Of a stretch of DNA of 64,000 nt, positions 47,017 through 56,483 are shown in pieces. Source of the stretch: Girardinichthys multiradiatus. Lineage: Eukaryota; Chordata; Actinopteri; Cyprinodontiformes; Goodeidae. Position numbers and translations under genes: made by a program. The notes beneath the pieces are model-generated. The model did no database searches. It saw nothing but the letters and a program-made list of their open reading frames with translations, and had not been told where the DNA came from. Numbering within the stretch: position 1 is the first letter of the stretch; each line of letters begins with the position of its first letter. The stretch is taken from NCBI RefSeq assembly GCF_021462225.1, contig NC_061800.1, forward strand, positions 17,840,749 through 17,904,748. The letters are read 5' to 3'.

Positions 47017-48018
47017 GAACACTCTGGCCAACCTGACCCAGCAGAAGCGTTCAGGAGAACTCTATCTGAACAACAACACCAAATCATAACTCATGATTCT
47101 TCCCTCCGTTCTCTTTTTGAACAACAGAAACAGACCAATCAGCAGATCGAACAACTAGCCTCCTTGTTTCAGCACACCTTGAGTAATTTCTCCGCCCCGG
47201 CAGTAGAGGGTGCTTCAGCCTCTCCGGTTTCTCAGCAACTACCGCACTCACGTGTGGTCACTTCCCCGAATCTTGAAAAATTGTCTGGTGAGAAAGAAGA
47301 TTGTAAGGGTTTCCTTCCCCAATGCACTCTAGTTTTCAATCGCTCCCCACAATCCTTTCCACATGATTGTGTTAATATTTCTTTTGTACTAGGGTTACTC
47401 TCTGGAAAAGCCTTAAGATGGGCAGAGGCCCGTTTTTAAAACTGTTTGGATTTTGGTTGCACATTTTCCGAGTTTGAGGAGTTTCGACAGATTTTCTCCA
47501 GTGAGAAAGACTTAACCGCCAACGCTCAAAGTTTATGGTCTATTAAACAGAGAGACCAGTCAGTAGCTAAGTTCTCCATAGATTTTCGCACCCTGGCTGC
47601 AGCTTCTGGATGGAATGAATGCGCTCTTAGAGCCGCTTTCTTCCAGTCCTTAAATGAACCATTAAAGGATGAGTTAGCATTAGTCGACGAGCCTAAGACC
47701 TTGAATGGGTTAATCAAGTTAGCCGTCAAATTAGATAACCGAATGAGGGAAAGAAAAAGATCCCGATTAGTACGGAGTTCAGTTAGGACTCACCTCTCTA
47801 GCTCAACACAGGGAGGACCTTATAGACAATGCCCAACGAAACGAACCCAGATACTGGTCCTCCCAACAGGAAGTATGTTCATACCTCTGTTAGATTTAGG
47901 CTCATCCGCTGGTTTCATACAGCCAAATTCTCAGGTCACCCAGGGGTTAGCAGAACCATCTCACTCATTTCCAGGCGATTTTGGTGGCCATCCCTTCACA
48001 AGGATGTTAAAAGAGTAG
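46984..48018 (+). pseudogene. gag: Gypsy gag, with one nonsense codon
   Basis: Two open stretches, 46984-47439 (151 codons) and 47446-48018 (190 codons), lie in the same frame and are split by a single TAA at 47437-47439. The first begins in the LTR tail and carries a coiled-coil-like Gln-rich stretch (SEQQHQIITHDSS at about residues 30-42), then a proline-rich link and the start of the retrotransposon gag domain. The second holds the rest of that domain (FSEFEEFRQIF near its start, FSIDFRTLAAASGWNE in the middle). After residue 130 it runs into a scrap of aspartic protease with LLDLGSSAG, where the active site should read DSG or DTG. The end beyond this is out of frame with the integrase. 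Confidence 0.8.
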
Positions 48019-48957
48019 GCTTGTTCAGTCTGTGCCAGACATAAATCGGTCAACCAGCCTCCCTATGGGTTACTCCAGCCTCTCAGTACACCCAAACGCC
48101 CTTGGTCTCACATAGCCCTTGACTTTGTAACTGGTTTACCTATTTCTAAGGGAAATACGGTCATCCTTACAATTGTTGACCGTTTTTCTAAGTCCTGCCA
48201 CCTTGTACCACTGAAAAAAATTCCTTCTGCTTTCCAAACTGCCCAGCTGTTGGTTCAGCATGTTTTTCGCCTTCATGGCATACATCAGGACATTTTGTCA
48301 GATCGAGGCCCCCAATTTATCTCTCGTGTTTGGAAACAGTTTTGTTTGGCCCTTGGAGCCAAAGTTTCCCTGACGTCTGGGTACCACCCACATTCAAATG
48401 GACAGACAGAACGCATGAACCAACAGATGGAGTCCATCCTCAGATGCATGACCGCATCTGAACCTCTTGATTGGTGTATTTATCTCCCCTGGGTCGAATA
48501 TGCAGTCAACTCACAAATCTCATCTGCAACTGGCCTCTCTCCTTTTGAGGTATCTATTGGTTATCAACCTCCCCTATTCCCCGCAGATGAAAAGAACATA
48601 GCCGTAGCATCCGTTCGGCACTACATACGCCGTTGTAAACATATCTGGGGAAATGCTACCAGAGATCTCCTTCGTACAGCAGACCAGAATAAGAAGTATG
48701 CTGACCTCAGATGGCGGCCTGCTCCGACGTACCATCCTGGCCTAAAGGTTTGGTTGTCCTCCTGAGACATCCCTTTGAAGGCTATGTCCAAAAAACTGTC
48801 TCCTCGTTTCATTGGCCCCTACACTATCGACTCAGTCATCGGTCCCTCTGGTCTTCGTCTGCGCCTGCCTCCCAGCCTACGTATCCATCCTGTTTCATGT
48901 CTCTCAAGTCAAACCTTTCGTTTCCAGCACTTCTTCCTTTTTCACTGAGTGTTTTTA
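47905..48957 (+). pseudogene. Gypsy integrase, broken
   Basis: The zinc-binding start with KFSGHPGVSRTISLISRRFW reads in a different frame from gag up to about 48010; a one-base shift then moves to the frame of the catalytic core, which is open from 48019 to the TGA at 48763-48765. The three catalytic residues are present: Asp at 48121 (LDFVTG), Asp at 48301 (SDRGPQF) and Glu at 48409 (GQTERMN), with 35 residues between the last two. Beyond the TGA the same frame continues through [14 protein letters not shown] to about 48957, a chromodomain-like tail region. The family enzyme inserts cDNA into chromosomes. This copy has a frameshift, a nonsense codon and no reverse transcriptase, so it is inactive. 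Confidence 0.85.
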
Positions 48958-48973
48958 ATGAAACAAAAATAAA

Positions 48974-49195
48974 GTTCAGGCGGGTGTCCATGAGGCCGTC
49001 CCGAGCAGGCACAAAGTTCAGGTGGGCAACCATGAGGTCGTCCCGTACGGGAACAGAGTTCAGGCGGGCAACCATGAAGTCGACCTGTGCGGGCACAGAG
49101 TTCAGGCAGGCGACCACGAGGTCGACCCGTGCGGGCACAGAGTTCAGGCGGGCGACCAGGAGGTCGTCCCGTGCAGGCATAAAGTTCAGGAGGAG
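48974..49195 (+). repeat. 42-bp minisatellite at the Gypsy 3' side
   Basis: About five tandem units of 42 bp, each starting GTTCAGG and followed by CGGGCAACCATGAGGTCGTC-like sequence; units start at 48974, 49016, 49058, 49100 and 49142. Since 42 is a multiple of three, each unit adds 14 codons without shifting the frame; the frame 48711-49328 is open right across. Nearby, the integrase tail ends at about 48957. Confidence 0.9.
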
Positions 49196-49262
49196 TCCAG
49201 GACCCGCTACTCAGAGGCCTGATCAGCCGGTGACGGCGGCGAGGACCTGGAGACATAGAGAC

Positions 49263-49324
49263 TGTGGAAATATAAATGCCTTATTATTAGTAGTGTGGAA
49301 ATATAAATGCATTATTATTAGTAG
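49263..49324 (+). repeat. 31-bp direct repeat at LINE 5' end
   Basis: Two copies of a 31-bp unit (TGTGGAAATATAAATGCNTTATTATTAGTAG with one base difference) starting at 49263 and 49294. Short 5' tandem units are found in some LINE promoters, but two copies are too few to infer a function. Confidence 0.85.
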
Positions 49325-49439
49325 CTAAAACTAAGATATATTTAGGACTTTGCTGTTTATAGATTGATTTTTATTAGGAGTTTTTAGTTGTTTTTGATAG
49401 TTAGAAAAAACCTTAACAGTAACTGCAACAGTTACTGGC

Positions 49440-49500
49440 TGGACCTGATTGGATGCTCTGTTGCTCTGGGTAACGTCACTTCCTGTTTTCGCTGTTGGTG
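49440..49500 (+). promoter_or_regulatory. Possible internal LINE promoter
   Basis: In the 5' untranslated region a short window holds GGTAACGTCACTTCCTGTTT at about 49469-49488: a CRE-like core (ACGTCA) beside an ETS-like GGAA (CTTCC on this strand). A small inverted repeat, GTAACTGCAACAGTTAC, lies just upstream at 49419-49435. Such TATA-less clusters are plausible LINE promoter elements; assignment is by resemblance only. Confidence 0.3.
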
Positions 49501-49690
49501 AATTGTTTGGTGTGTGAAGCTCTCTCGTTTGATCTGATTTCTCTCTACTGTGATATCTCTTACTTGTTCCAATACATAAGCACGTTAAAACACTTACTTT
49601 CTGTTTCTACTTTTAACGTTTGGGGACTCTCTGTGTTTACACGGTTTTTCTAGTAGTGGTAAGGGGTCGCTAGCTTACGTTAGCTCCACC

Positions 49691-50578
49691 ATGGCTACCC
49701 GTTCTGCTGTTTCTCTCTCTGAGTCTTTTCCTCTCTCCTGCTCTCTGAGTCAGATGTTCAGTTACTCCTCTGCCTCCTTTAGTGATAATGGGACGTGTAA
49801 TAAATGTAGCATTTTTGTAGCTTTGGAGGTGAGGGTGTCGGAATTGGAGGCCCGGCTCCGCGCTGTTGAAAAACCAGCAGAAAGCCGAGGCCCCTTAGCC
49901 AGCGCGGAGCCACCGAGGGTAGCTCCCCGTAGCAGTCCTCCAGCAGAGCCCGCGCAGCCGGGGCCTCAGGCCGGCTGGGTGACGGTACGTAGAAAGCATA
50001 GTCCTAGATCCCAGCCCACAGGTCACCACCAAACCGTCTGTGTTTCTAACAGATTTTCCCCGCTCAGCGACACACCCGCTGAGAAGCCAACCCTGGTAAT
50101 TGGCAGCTCCATAGTCAGAAACGTGCCTCTAGAGACACCAGCGACCATAGTCAAATGTCTGCCAGGGGCCAGAACGGGCGACATCAAATCATACCTCAAA
50201 CTGCTGGCCAAGGATAAGCGCAAATACAGTAAGATTGTTATTCACGCTGGCGGTAATGACACCCGGTTACGTCAATCGGAGGTCACCAAAGTTAGTGTTG
50301 CTTCGGTGTGTAAATTTGCCAAAACAATGTCGGACTCCGTAATTTTCTCTGGTCCCCTCCCCGATCGGACCAGTGACGACATGTTTAGCCGCATGCTGTC
50401 ATTCAACCACTGGCTGTCTAGGTGGTGTCCAGAAAACAATGTGGGTTACATTGATAACTGGCGAACATTTTGGGGAAAACCTGGTCTGATCCGGAGAGAC
50501 GGCATCCATCCCACTTTGGATGGAGCTGCTCTTCTTTCTAGGAATCTGGCCGAATTTATTAGTTCTCCAAAACTCTGA
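49691..50578 (+). CDS. L2 ORF1 protein with SGNH-type esterase domain
   Basis: A 295-codon frame with ATG at 49691 and no internal stop. Residues 1-60 are Ser-rich with a short heptad-like stretch around 48-63 ([16 protein letters not shown]), which suggests a small coiled coil. Residues 65-130 are proline-rich and basic. From about 130 to 295 lies an SGNH/GDSL-type esterase fold: GSSIVR at 138-143 holds the nucleophile block, GGND at 187-190 the oxyanion block and DGIH at 270-273 the catalytic Asp-His block. Such ORF1 proteins occur in CR1/L2-group LINEs, where they accompany the RNA and may act at membranes or as chaperones; their exact role is not settled. All three blocks are present, so this product could be active if transcribed. 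It sits just upstream of the broken ORF2. Confidence 0.8.
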   Translation: MATRSAVSLSESFPLSCSLSQMFSYSSASFSDNGTCNKCSIFVALEVRVSELEARLRAVEKPAESRGPLASAEPPRVAPRSSPPAEPAQPGPQAGWVTVRRKHSPRSQPTGHHQTVCVSNRFSPLSDTPAEKPTLVIGSSIVRNVPLETPATIVKCLPGARTGDIKSYLKLLAKDKRKYSKIVIHAGGNDTRLRQSEVTKVSVASVCKFAKTMSDSVIFSGPLPDRTSDDMFSRMLSFNHWLSRWCPENNVGYIDNWRTFWGKPGLIRRDGIHPTLDGAALLSRNLAEFISSPKL

Positions 50579-50689
50579 CAACCCAGGGTTCAGACCAGGA
50601 AGCAGGGTCGTAGTTTAACACTCCTCTCTGCAGCTTCTGTACTGCTACCCACCCATTACCCTATTAAGACAGTGTCTCGCCCACGGCCA

Positions 50690-53382
50690 AAATTAAATAG
50701 ATTAAAAAATAATCTAAAAGGAGGAAATCAGGAAAATCTAATAAAAATAAACACAACTCAGACCGAAAAGAAAAATAAAACAATTAAATGTGTCTTACTG
50801 AACATAAGATCTCTCTCTTCAAAGACATTGCTAGTTAGTGACCTGATTTGTGACAATCAGATTGATTTACTTTGCCTAACAGAAACCTGGCTGCAGCAAG
50901 AGGATTATGTTACTATAAATGAGTCAACTCCTACTAATTATTAAAATTTTCACATTCCTCAAATTACTGGGCGAGGAGGAGGAGTAGCAACCATCTTTCA
51001 GTCGGATTTATTGATTAGCCCCAGACCAATCAATAGCTACAACTCTTTTGAATATTTAATCCTTAGTTTTCCTCATCCAAATTGCAAAGCAATAAAACCT
51101 CTTCTGTTTGTTGTTTTGTACCGTCCACCAGGCCCTTACTCTCAATTTTTAGATCAGTTTTCAGACCTTTTATCTGATTTAGTGTTAAATACAGATAAAG
51201 TTATTATAGTGGGGGAATTTAACATTCATGTAGATACTGAAAGTGATAGCCTAAATATAGCGTTTAATGCTATCTTAGACTCAATTGGCTTTGATCAAAC
51301 ATTAACAAACCTACCCACCTTTGTCTTCATTCTCTGGACCTTGTGCTGACATATGGCATTGAGTGTAAAGACATAACAATATTCTCTCATAACCCTGTCC
51401 TGTCTGACCATTTCTTAATAACCTTTGAGTTTAATTTAACCGAGTACTCCACACCTGAAAGAAAATTTCATTATAGTAGATCATTATCAGGCGATGTTGT
51501 AACAACCTTTAAAGAATCTGTTCCACTTTTAATTTCCTCATTATCACTGAAAAGCACAGTGGAGGGCAATAATTCTGTTTCTGCCCCTTCACAAATTGAT
51601 TATTTTGTTCATAGTGTTTCTTCATCATTGCATGATGCATTAGACAATGCAGCCCCCTTGAAAAAGAAGGTAATCATTAATAGGAGGCTAGCTCCTTGGT
51701 TTAATTCAGAGCTGCGTACTTTAAAGCATAATGTTAGAAAATTGGAGAGAAAATGGCGCTCTACACACCTAGAGGATTCCTACTTAATCTGGAAAAATAG
51801 CCTACTGTTGTACAAAAAGGCACTTTGCCAAGCTAGAACAGCTTATTTCTCATCATTAATAGAAGAGAACAAGAATAATCCTAGGTTTCTCTTTAGTACA
51901 GTTGCTAAACTTACACAGAGTCATAACTCTGTTGAGCCATCCATTCCCTTAGCTCTTAGCAGCCATGACTTTATGGGATTCTTCTTAAATAAAATTGATT
52001 CTATTAAAAATAAAATCTTTGACATACTCCCGAAGATGATTACTTCATCCTCAGCAAGTGAGACAACATTGGAAATAACTGCAGAACCTGATTTGTGTTT
52101 GACTGTTTTGATCCTGTGAAGCTTCCTGAGTTATCAGAAATATTAGCTTAATCTAAACCTTCAACTTGTATGTTAGACCCAATCCCAACCAAATTATTTA
52201 AGGAAGTGTTCCCTCTGATTACCAGTCCCATTTTAGATATGATTAATCTATCTTTAGTAAATGGATATGTACCACAGGCTTTTAAGTTAGCTGTAATTAA
52301 ACCTTTACTTAAGAAACCTTCGCTTGATCGAGATGACTTGAAAAATTACAGACAGCTGGTTTAAATCTTATCTGTCTGACAGATTCCAGTTTGTTCATGT
52401 AAATGATAAATCATCTTTAAACTCCAGGGTTAATTGTGGAGTACCACAGGGCTCAGTACTTGGGCCAATTCTCTTTACTATATATATATGCTTCTTATAG
52501 GTCAAATTATTAGGCAGCATGGGATACATTTTCACTGTTACGCTGATTATACTCAGCTTTACTTATTCATAAATCCTGATGAGCCCAACCAGTTAGATAG
52601 ACTACAAGCATGTTTTGAGGATATAAAAACTTGGATGACGTTACATTTTTTGCTTCTAAATTCAGACAAGACAGAAGTTGTTGTCTTTGGACCGGAGTCT
52701 TTAAAAAAGAAACTGCTTAGTCAGTCACTTAACCTGGATGGCATTAAATTGACCTCTGATAATAAAGTAAAAAACCTTGGTGTTATTTTTGACCAGGACA
52801 TGTCATTTAAATCCCATATTAAACAGGTTTCTAGGATTTCCTTCGTTCATCTCCGGAACATTGCCAAAATTAGAAATATCCTATCTAGGAGTGACGCTGA
52901 AAAACTAGTCCATGCATTTGTTACTTCAAGGCTGGACTATTGTAATTCATTACTATCAGGATGTCCACAAAATGCAGTTAAAAGCCTTCAGCTGATTCAA
53001 AATGCTGCAGCAAGAGTTCTGATGAAAATTAAAAAGAGAGATCATATTTCTCCTATTTTAGCTTCCCTTCATTTGGCTCCCTGTTAAGTCCAGAATAGAA
53101 TTTAAAATTCTCCTCCTCACATATAAAGCGCTTAATGATCTAGCTCCATCATACATCAGAGATCTGATTGTTCCATATGTTCCTAACACAGCACTTCGTT
53201 CTCAGACTGCAGGTTTAGTGGTGGTTCCTAGAGTCTCTAGAAGTAGAATGGGAGGCTGATCCTTTAGTTATCAGGCTCCTCTCCTGTGGAACCAGCTCCC
53301 AGCTTTAGTCCGTGAGGCAGACACCCTGTCTACTTTTAAGGCTAGGCTTAAAACTTTCCTTTTTGATAAAGCTTATAGTTAG
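50690..53382 (+). pseudogene. L2 ORF2 endonuclease/reverse transcriptase, multiply broken
   Basis: The endonuclease part (50790-51430) shows [17 protein letters not shown] and LSDHFLITF, but has an in-frame TAA at 50942-50944, a frameshift near 51340 and GEFN at 51212-51223 where the catalytic motif is normally GDFN. The RT part (about 52090-53380) has frameshifts near 52093, between the VPQGSVLGP block (about 52441) and 52500, and near 53075, and a TAA at 52149. Sequence between LKNYR (52352) and the [10 protein letters not shown] block is missing, which removes the region of the first catalytic Asp. The YADD motif reads YADY at 52539-52550. The last part, with a TGA at about 53258, ends in an FDKAYS block near 53380. 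The enzyme is inactive in every respect that I can check. Confidence 0.85.
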
Positions 53383-54592
53383 AGTGGCTTAGTTTATCAG
53401 GGAGGGAGCCTTCCTCCCTCCCTGTTGGTTGGAGTAAGGGGGAGTCAGGTTTAGCCTAAACCGGCTCAGTTATGGTTGAGGTGCAAACACACCCTCCATT
53501 TCTGCTACCTGTATGACCCCTTCTCTTTTCCAATGGTTATAATCAGTCTGACAGAGGGAGGTATCCCAATCATTGTGGTTTTTAGTATAACAATGACCAT
53601 CAGTGGGACCCTTTGTGAGGTGCCTTGAGACGACATTGTTGTAAATAAGCGCCGCTTAACTAAATAATCTGAACTGAAACTATCTGTGTAGTTATGCTGC
53701 TATAGGCTTAGGCTGCTGGAGGACATAACGACCACTTTCACCCTCTTCGCTACATTCTCACACTACTCTCCAATTTTGCATTGTTTGCTGTTATTTCAGC
53801 TTTTAACCTTGTTCTCTCTTTTCTCTTCCTAGAAGCTACACCTGGCCTGGCTCTGTGTCTGCCTGTGACACCTTTCTGGAGAGGGGAATCGTCTGAGCTT
53901 CTGCTGGCAACAACTTAATGCTCACCCTCTACCGATAATCCACATAGCCCTGTCTTTTAGTGTTTAACCCTTTCTCTCTCCTAGACATGGAAATTGACTG
54001 ATCTTAACTGTAACTAACTGTATGTGCTCTCTTACAGACTCTAACCTTGAAAACTGGCTCAGAGTTTATCTGTTCTTTCTTTCTAGGTGAAACGACTAAA
54101 GGAGCTACATCCATTAACATTTACTTTTCCTTCCCATAGAAAGTACTCCTGGATCAGTGCTTCTGTGTTCTCTTTGTGTCTCTGGTCTGTTCTCTCAAAT
54201 CCCCAGTCGGTCGTGGCAGATGGCCGCTCACACTAAGCCTGGTTCTGCTGGAGGTTTCTTCCTGTTAAAAGGGAGTTTTTCCTCTCCGCTGTCGCTACAT
54301 GCATGCTCAGTATGAGGGATTGCTGCAAAGTCAACGCCAGTGACTGTCCACTGTCTCTACATGCTCATACGGGAGGAGGGAATGCTGCAAGTCACTGACT
54401 GGATGCAATCTGCTGGGTTTCCTTAGATAGAAAAACTTTTTATCCAATTTGAATAAATAACTGAATCCGACTGCACTGTTCAATTGTTAGGATTAATTGG
54501 AATGTATGTACCTTACTGTTGTGAAGTGCCTCGAGACAACATGTGTTGTGAATTGGCGCTATATAAATAAAACTGAATTGAATTGAATTGAA
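53383..54592 (+). other. L2 3' untranslated region with duplicated end motif
   Basis: About 1.2 kb of non-coding sequence. The words GTGAGGTGCCTTGAGACGAC and AATAAGCGCCGCTTAACTAA at 53614-53670 resemble the true 3' end at 54520-54570 (GTGAAGTGCCTCGAGACAAC, then GGCGCTATATAAATAAAA). The part around 54230-54300 (GCTCACACTAAGCCTGGTTC, GGAGGTTTCTTCCTGTTAAA) is a marker of the L2/Maui 3' region. The tail is a TTGAA-type pentamer repeat. The duplicated end motif suggests one 3' end was extended by another, perhaps through read-through. Confidence 0.6.
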
Positions 54593-54593
54593 C

Positions 54594-55040
54594 AGCCTCT
54601 AGTATTATAGACACAATGAGTGTTTAGTATTCAAGGTTAAAGCTTGCAGGTGTTTTCTGTCTGTATCGTGAGAAGCCGGCAGTGTATTGGGGAGGCATGG
54701 TACTCCTCTCCCTGAAGATTCCTGAAGACATGTTGCAAACAATTCTTTAATTAAATAATGAAATGTATCTCTGTTTCTTTGATACTGTTGCTGGGGCGAC
54801 ATCCACAGACAGAATGATTGTGTATGTGTACTGCATAGCAGCGTGGGGTATAAATGCAGCCCCCAGTGAGACAACACACAGACGTTTCCAGGTAGCAGTG
54901 TAAGTGTGGTGTCTCCATCTCTGAATTCAGATTGGTTTTAATAAACTTGTGGAAATGTACAACTGATCTCTGACTGAGGATTGTCCTTTGGGGTGCCAAA
55001 TAAAAAGAGTCGATGAGAGGTGAGGGGTAATGTAAGAGTT
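54594..55040 (+). repeat. LTR-like segment
   Basis: The segment has a promoter-like layout: GGGTATAAATGCAG TATA box at about 54846, then a CAGTGAGACAACACACAGAC start region, an AATAAA signal at about 54939 (TTTTAATAAACTTG), a short U5-like stretch (CTGATCTCTGACTGAGG), and AAATAAAAAG at about 55000. It resembles a retroviral-type LTR in plus orientation, between the L2 tail and the minus-strand LTR element. No TG...CA end or target duplication can be fixed, so the type is unresolved. Confidence 0.35.
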
Positions 55041-55150
55041 AACGGACGGCCAGTAAAGTTTTCCTACCTCGACAAGACCTAGGGGGCCGATGGCGAAGAC
55101 CTGGCGGAACCTCGGAGGCAGAGGCGGCTCTTGGCGAACCCTCAGAGGCA

Positions 55151-55490
55151 GAGGCGGTGCCTGGCAAACCCTCATCTTTGAGTTCAGATACCAGAATGAA
55201 GACAAACTGTTCCTTGAACCCCTCAGGAACAGGGTCCGACGGCACTTCCTCCTCGAACCCCTCGTCTCTGGGTTCAGAAGCCAGAACGAGGACATGCTGC
55301 TCCTTGAACCCCTCATGAACAAGGTCCGGCAGTGCTTCCTCCTCGAACCCCTTGTCTCCAGGTTCAAAAGCCAGAACGCGGACATGCTGCTCCTTGAACC
55401 CCTCAGGAACAGGGCCCGGCGGCGCCTCCTCCTCGAACCCCTCGTCTCTGGATTCAGAGGCCAGAACGAGGACAAAACTCTCAGTGGCAT
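55151..55490 (-). repeat. 90-bp minisatellite, frame-preserving
   Basis: About four tandem units of 90 bp; the shared word TTCAG(A/G)A(A/G)(G/A)CCAGAA, in the form AGTTCAGATACCAGAA, GGTTCAGAAGCCAGAA, GGTTCAAAAGCCAGAA and GATTCAGAGGCCAGAA, recurs at 55181, 55271, 55361 and 55451. Ninety bases are 30 codons, and the minus-strand frame runs through all copies. Confidence 0.9.
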
Positions 55491-55509
55491 GAACAGAAGG
55501 TGAGGCGTC

Positions 55510-55690
55510 ACCGAGACCCTCGGTGGTGTGCGCAGAGGCTGAGGCGTCGCAGAGACCCTCGGTGGCGTGCGCAGAGGCTGAGGCGTCGCAGAGACTCTCG
55601 GTGGTGTGCGCAGAGGCTGAGGTGCCGCAGAGACCCTCGGTGGCGTGAGCAGAGGCTGAGGCGTTCCAGAGACCCTCAGTGAATTGAGCC
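55510..55690 (-). repeat. 39-bp minisatellite, frame-preserving
   Basis: Four to five units of 39 bp, each with GAGACCCTCGGTGG and CAGAGGCTGAGGCG; starts at 55513 and 55552, then every 39 bases. Thirteen codons per unit. A second 39-bp repeat of different sequence (GGAACAGGTAATAGAGGCGG) occurs at about 55835-55915. Confidence 0.9.
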
Positions 55691-56483
55691 GAGGCGCCCC
55701 TCTTATGACGTCCTCTGCGGCGTGTGGAGGAGGTTTAGGCAGAGTTGGGTGCTGGAACACAGTCAGTGGGCACTGGAACACAGTCAGTGGGTCGAGGAGC
55801 CAGAATCAGAGGTAGTCCACCCTCAGACCACTCTGGAACAGGTAATAGAGGCGGCCCATCCTCGGACCCCTCTTGAACAGGTAATAGAGGCGGTTCATCC
55901 TCGGACCCCTCAGTAAACTCTGCAGCAGGCTGTAGACATGACGTGGACTGAGTTGCAGCAGCGCTCTTGTGACTTGGTGGACGACAGTAAAACTGCCTTA
56001 CTGCCATCTCATAATCCTCCTCCATCTGCCTGATTTTCTCCATCAGCTCAGGAGAGGAATACAGGAGACTGGTCCTCCTGAAGTCTTTAAACTGGCGAGC
56101 ATAAAACCTCAAACGCTCCTCCAGTTCATCAGGCGTTGCCTCAGAACACCGGGCTGGAGCGAGCGAAGACAGCATGGGCGGAGCTGCAGCAAGCCTGGGA
56201 GACTGTGCAGTGGGAGACGAAGATGCGGGAATACTTGCTGCAACCCTCCGACGGCAGGAGGAAGTGAACTTCACTGCCTTATTAGGGCACGCAACCAGGG
56301 AAGAAGGCGGAGAAGGACGCTGAACCGCCTCACGCTCCATCTACTCCAGCAGCAGTGGAGATGGCAGAACCTACAGGTCAGCCGGCAGATGTTTAATCGC
56401 CTCCTCCATCTGCTGCTGAACCCACCGATCCCTGGCGATCTCCTGTCTACTGTCCTCGAGGTCCTTGTTTGGCAGAAACATTC

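Larger units (their letters stand above)
46319..49255 (+). mobile_element. Ty3/Gypsy (Sushi-like) element, internally deleted
   Basis: In order: a 5' LTR (46319-47016), a gag region (47011-47850), an aspartic-protease scrap (about 47870-47915), then integrase (about 47915-48765) and a C-terminal chromodomain-like tail to about 48957, followed by a 42-bp minisatellite. The reverse transcriptase and RNase H are missing; protease and integrase zinc finger are joined directly, so one deletion removed about 2 kb or more. No 3' LTR is found before the L2 LINE starts near 49262. The gag and integrase resemble the Sushi/Jule branch of vertebrate Gypsy elements. Flanking CATGG (46314-46318) is the left target half, but no partner exists. 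Confidence 0.85.
49262..54592 (+). mobile_element. L2/Maui-type LINE, near full length
   Basis: A LINE copy of about 5.3 kb on the plus strand. The order is a 5' untranslated region with a 31-bp direct repeat (49263-49324), ORF1 (49691-50578), a short gap, ORF2 with endonuclease and reverse transcriptase (about 50690-53382), a long 3' untranslated region, and a TGAATTGAATTGAA tail at about 54577-54592. The ORF1 esterase domain, the RT blocks (for example [11 protein letters not shown]) and the 3' end with GGAGGTTTCTTCCTG near 54255 place it in the L2/Maui group common in teleosts. ORF1 is intact but ORF2 has many lesions, so the copy is dead for autonomous movement. It separates the Gypsy element on the left from another LTR element on the right. 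Confidence 0.85.
54927..56340 (-). pseudogene. Repeat-built proline-rich ORF of LTR element
   Basis: Two minus-strand frames, 56340-55735 (201 codons) and 55781-54927 (284 codons), form one coding region broken by a frameshift near 55760. The first begins MEREAVQRPSPP and contains ELMEKIRQMEEDYEMAV, a short helical stretch at about residues 105-121, then 13-residue repeats of the form EGSEDGPPLLPVP. The second contains four or more 13-residue TPPRVSATPQPLR repeats and four copies of a 30-residue unit that includes ETRGSRRKxxRTLFxRGSR. The 39-bp and 90-bp repeats of the DNA match these units, which argues that selection once kept the frame. I recognise no enzymatic domain. Similar repeat-rich proteins are common as predicted proteins in fish genomes. 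Its last part beyond about 55040 runs into unrelated sequence. Confidence 0.5.

Noticed and set aside
55090..55503. A 137-codon plus-strand frame with repeats
   Set aside because: It is the opposite strand of the minus-strand repeat-built ORF. The LTR orientation and the protein family favour the minus strand.
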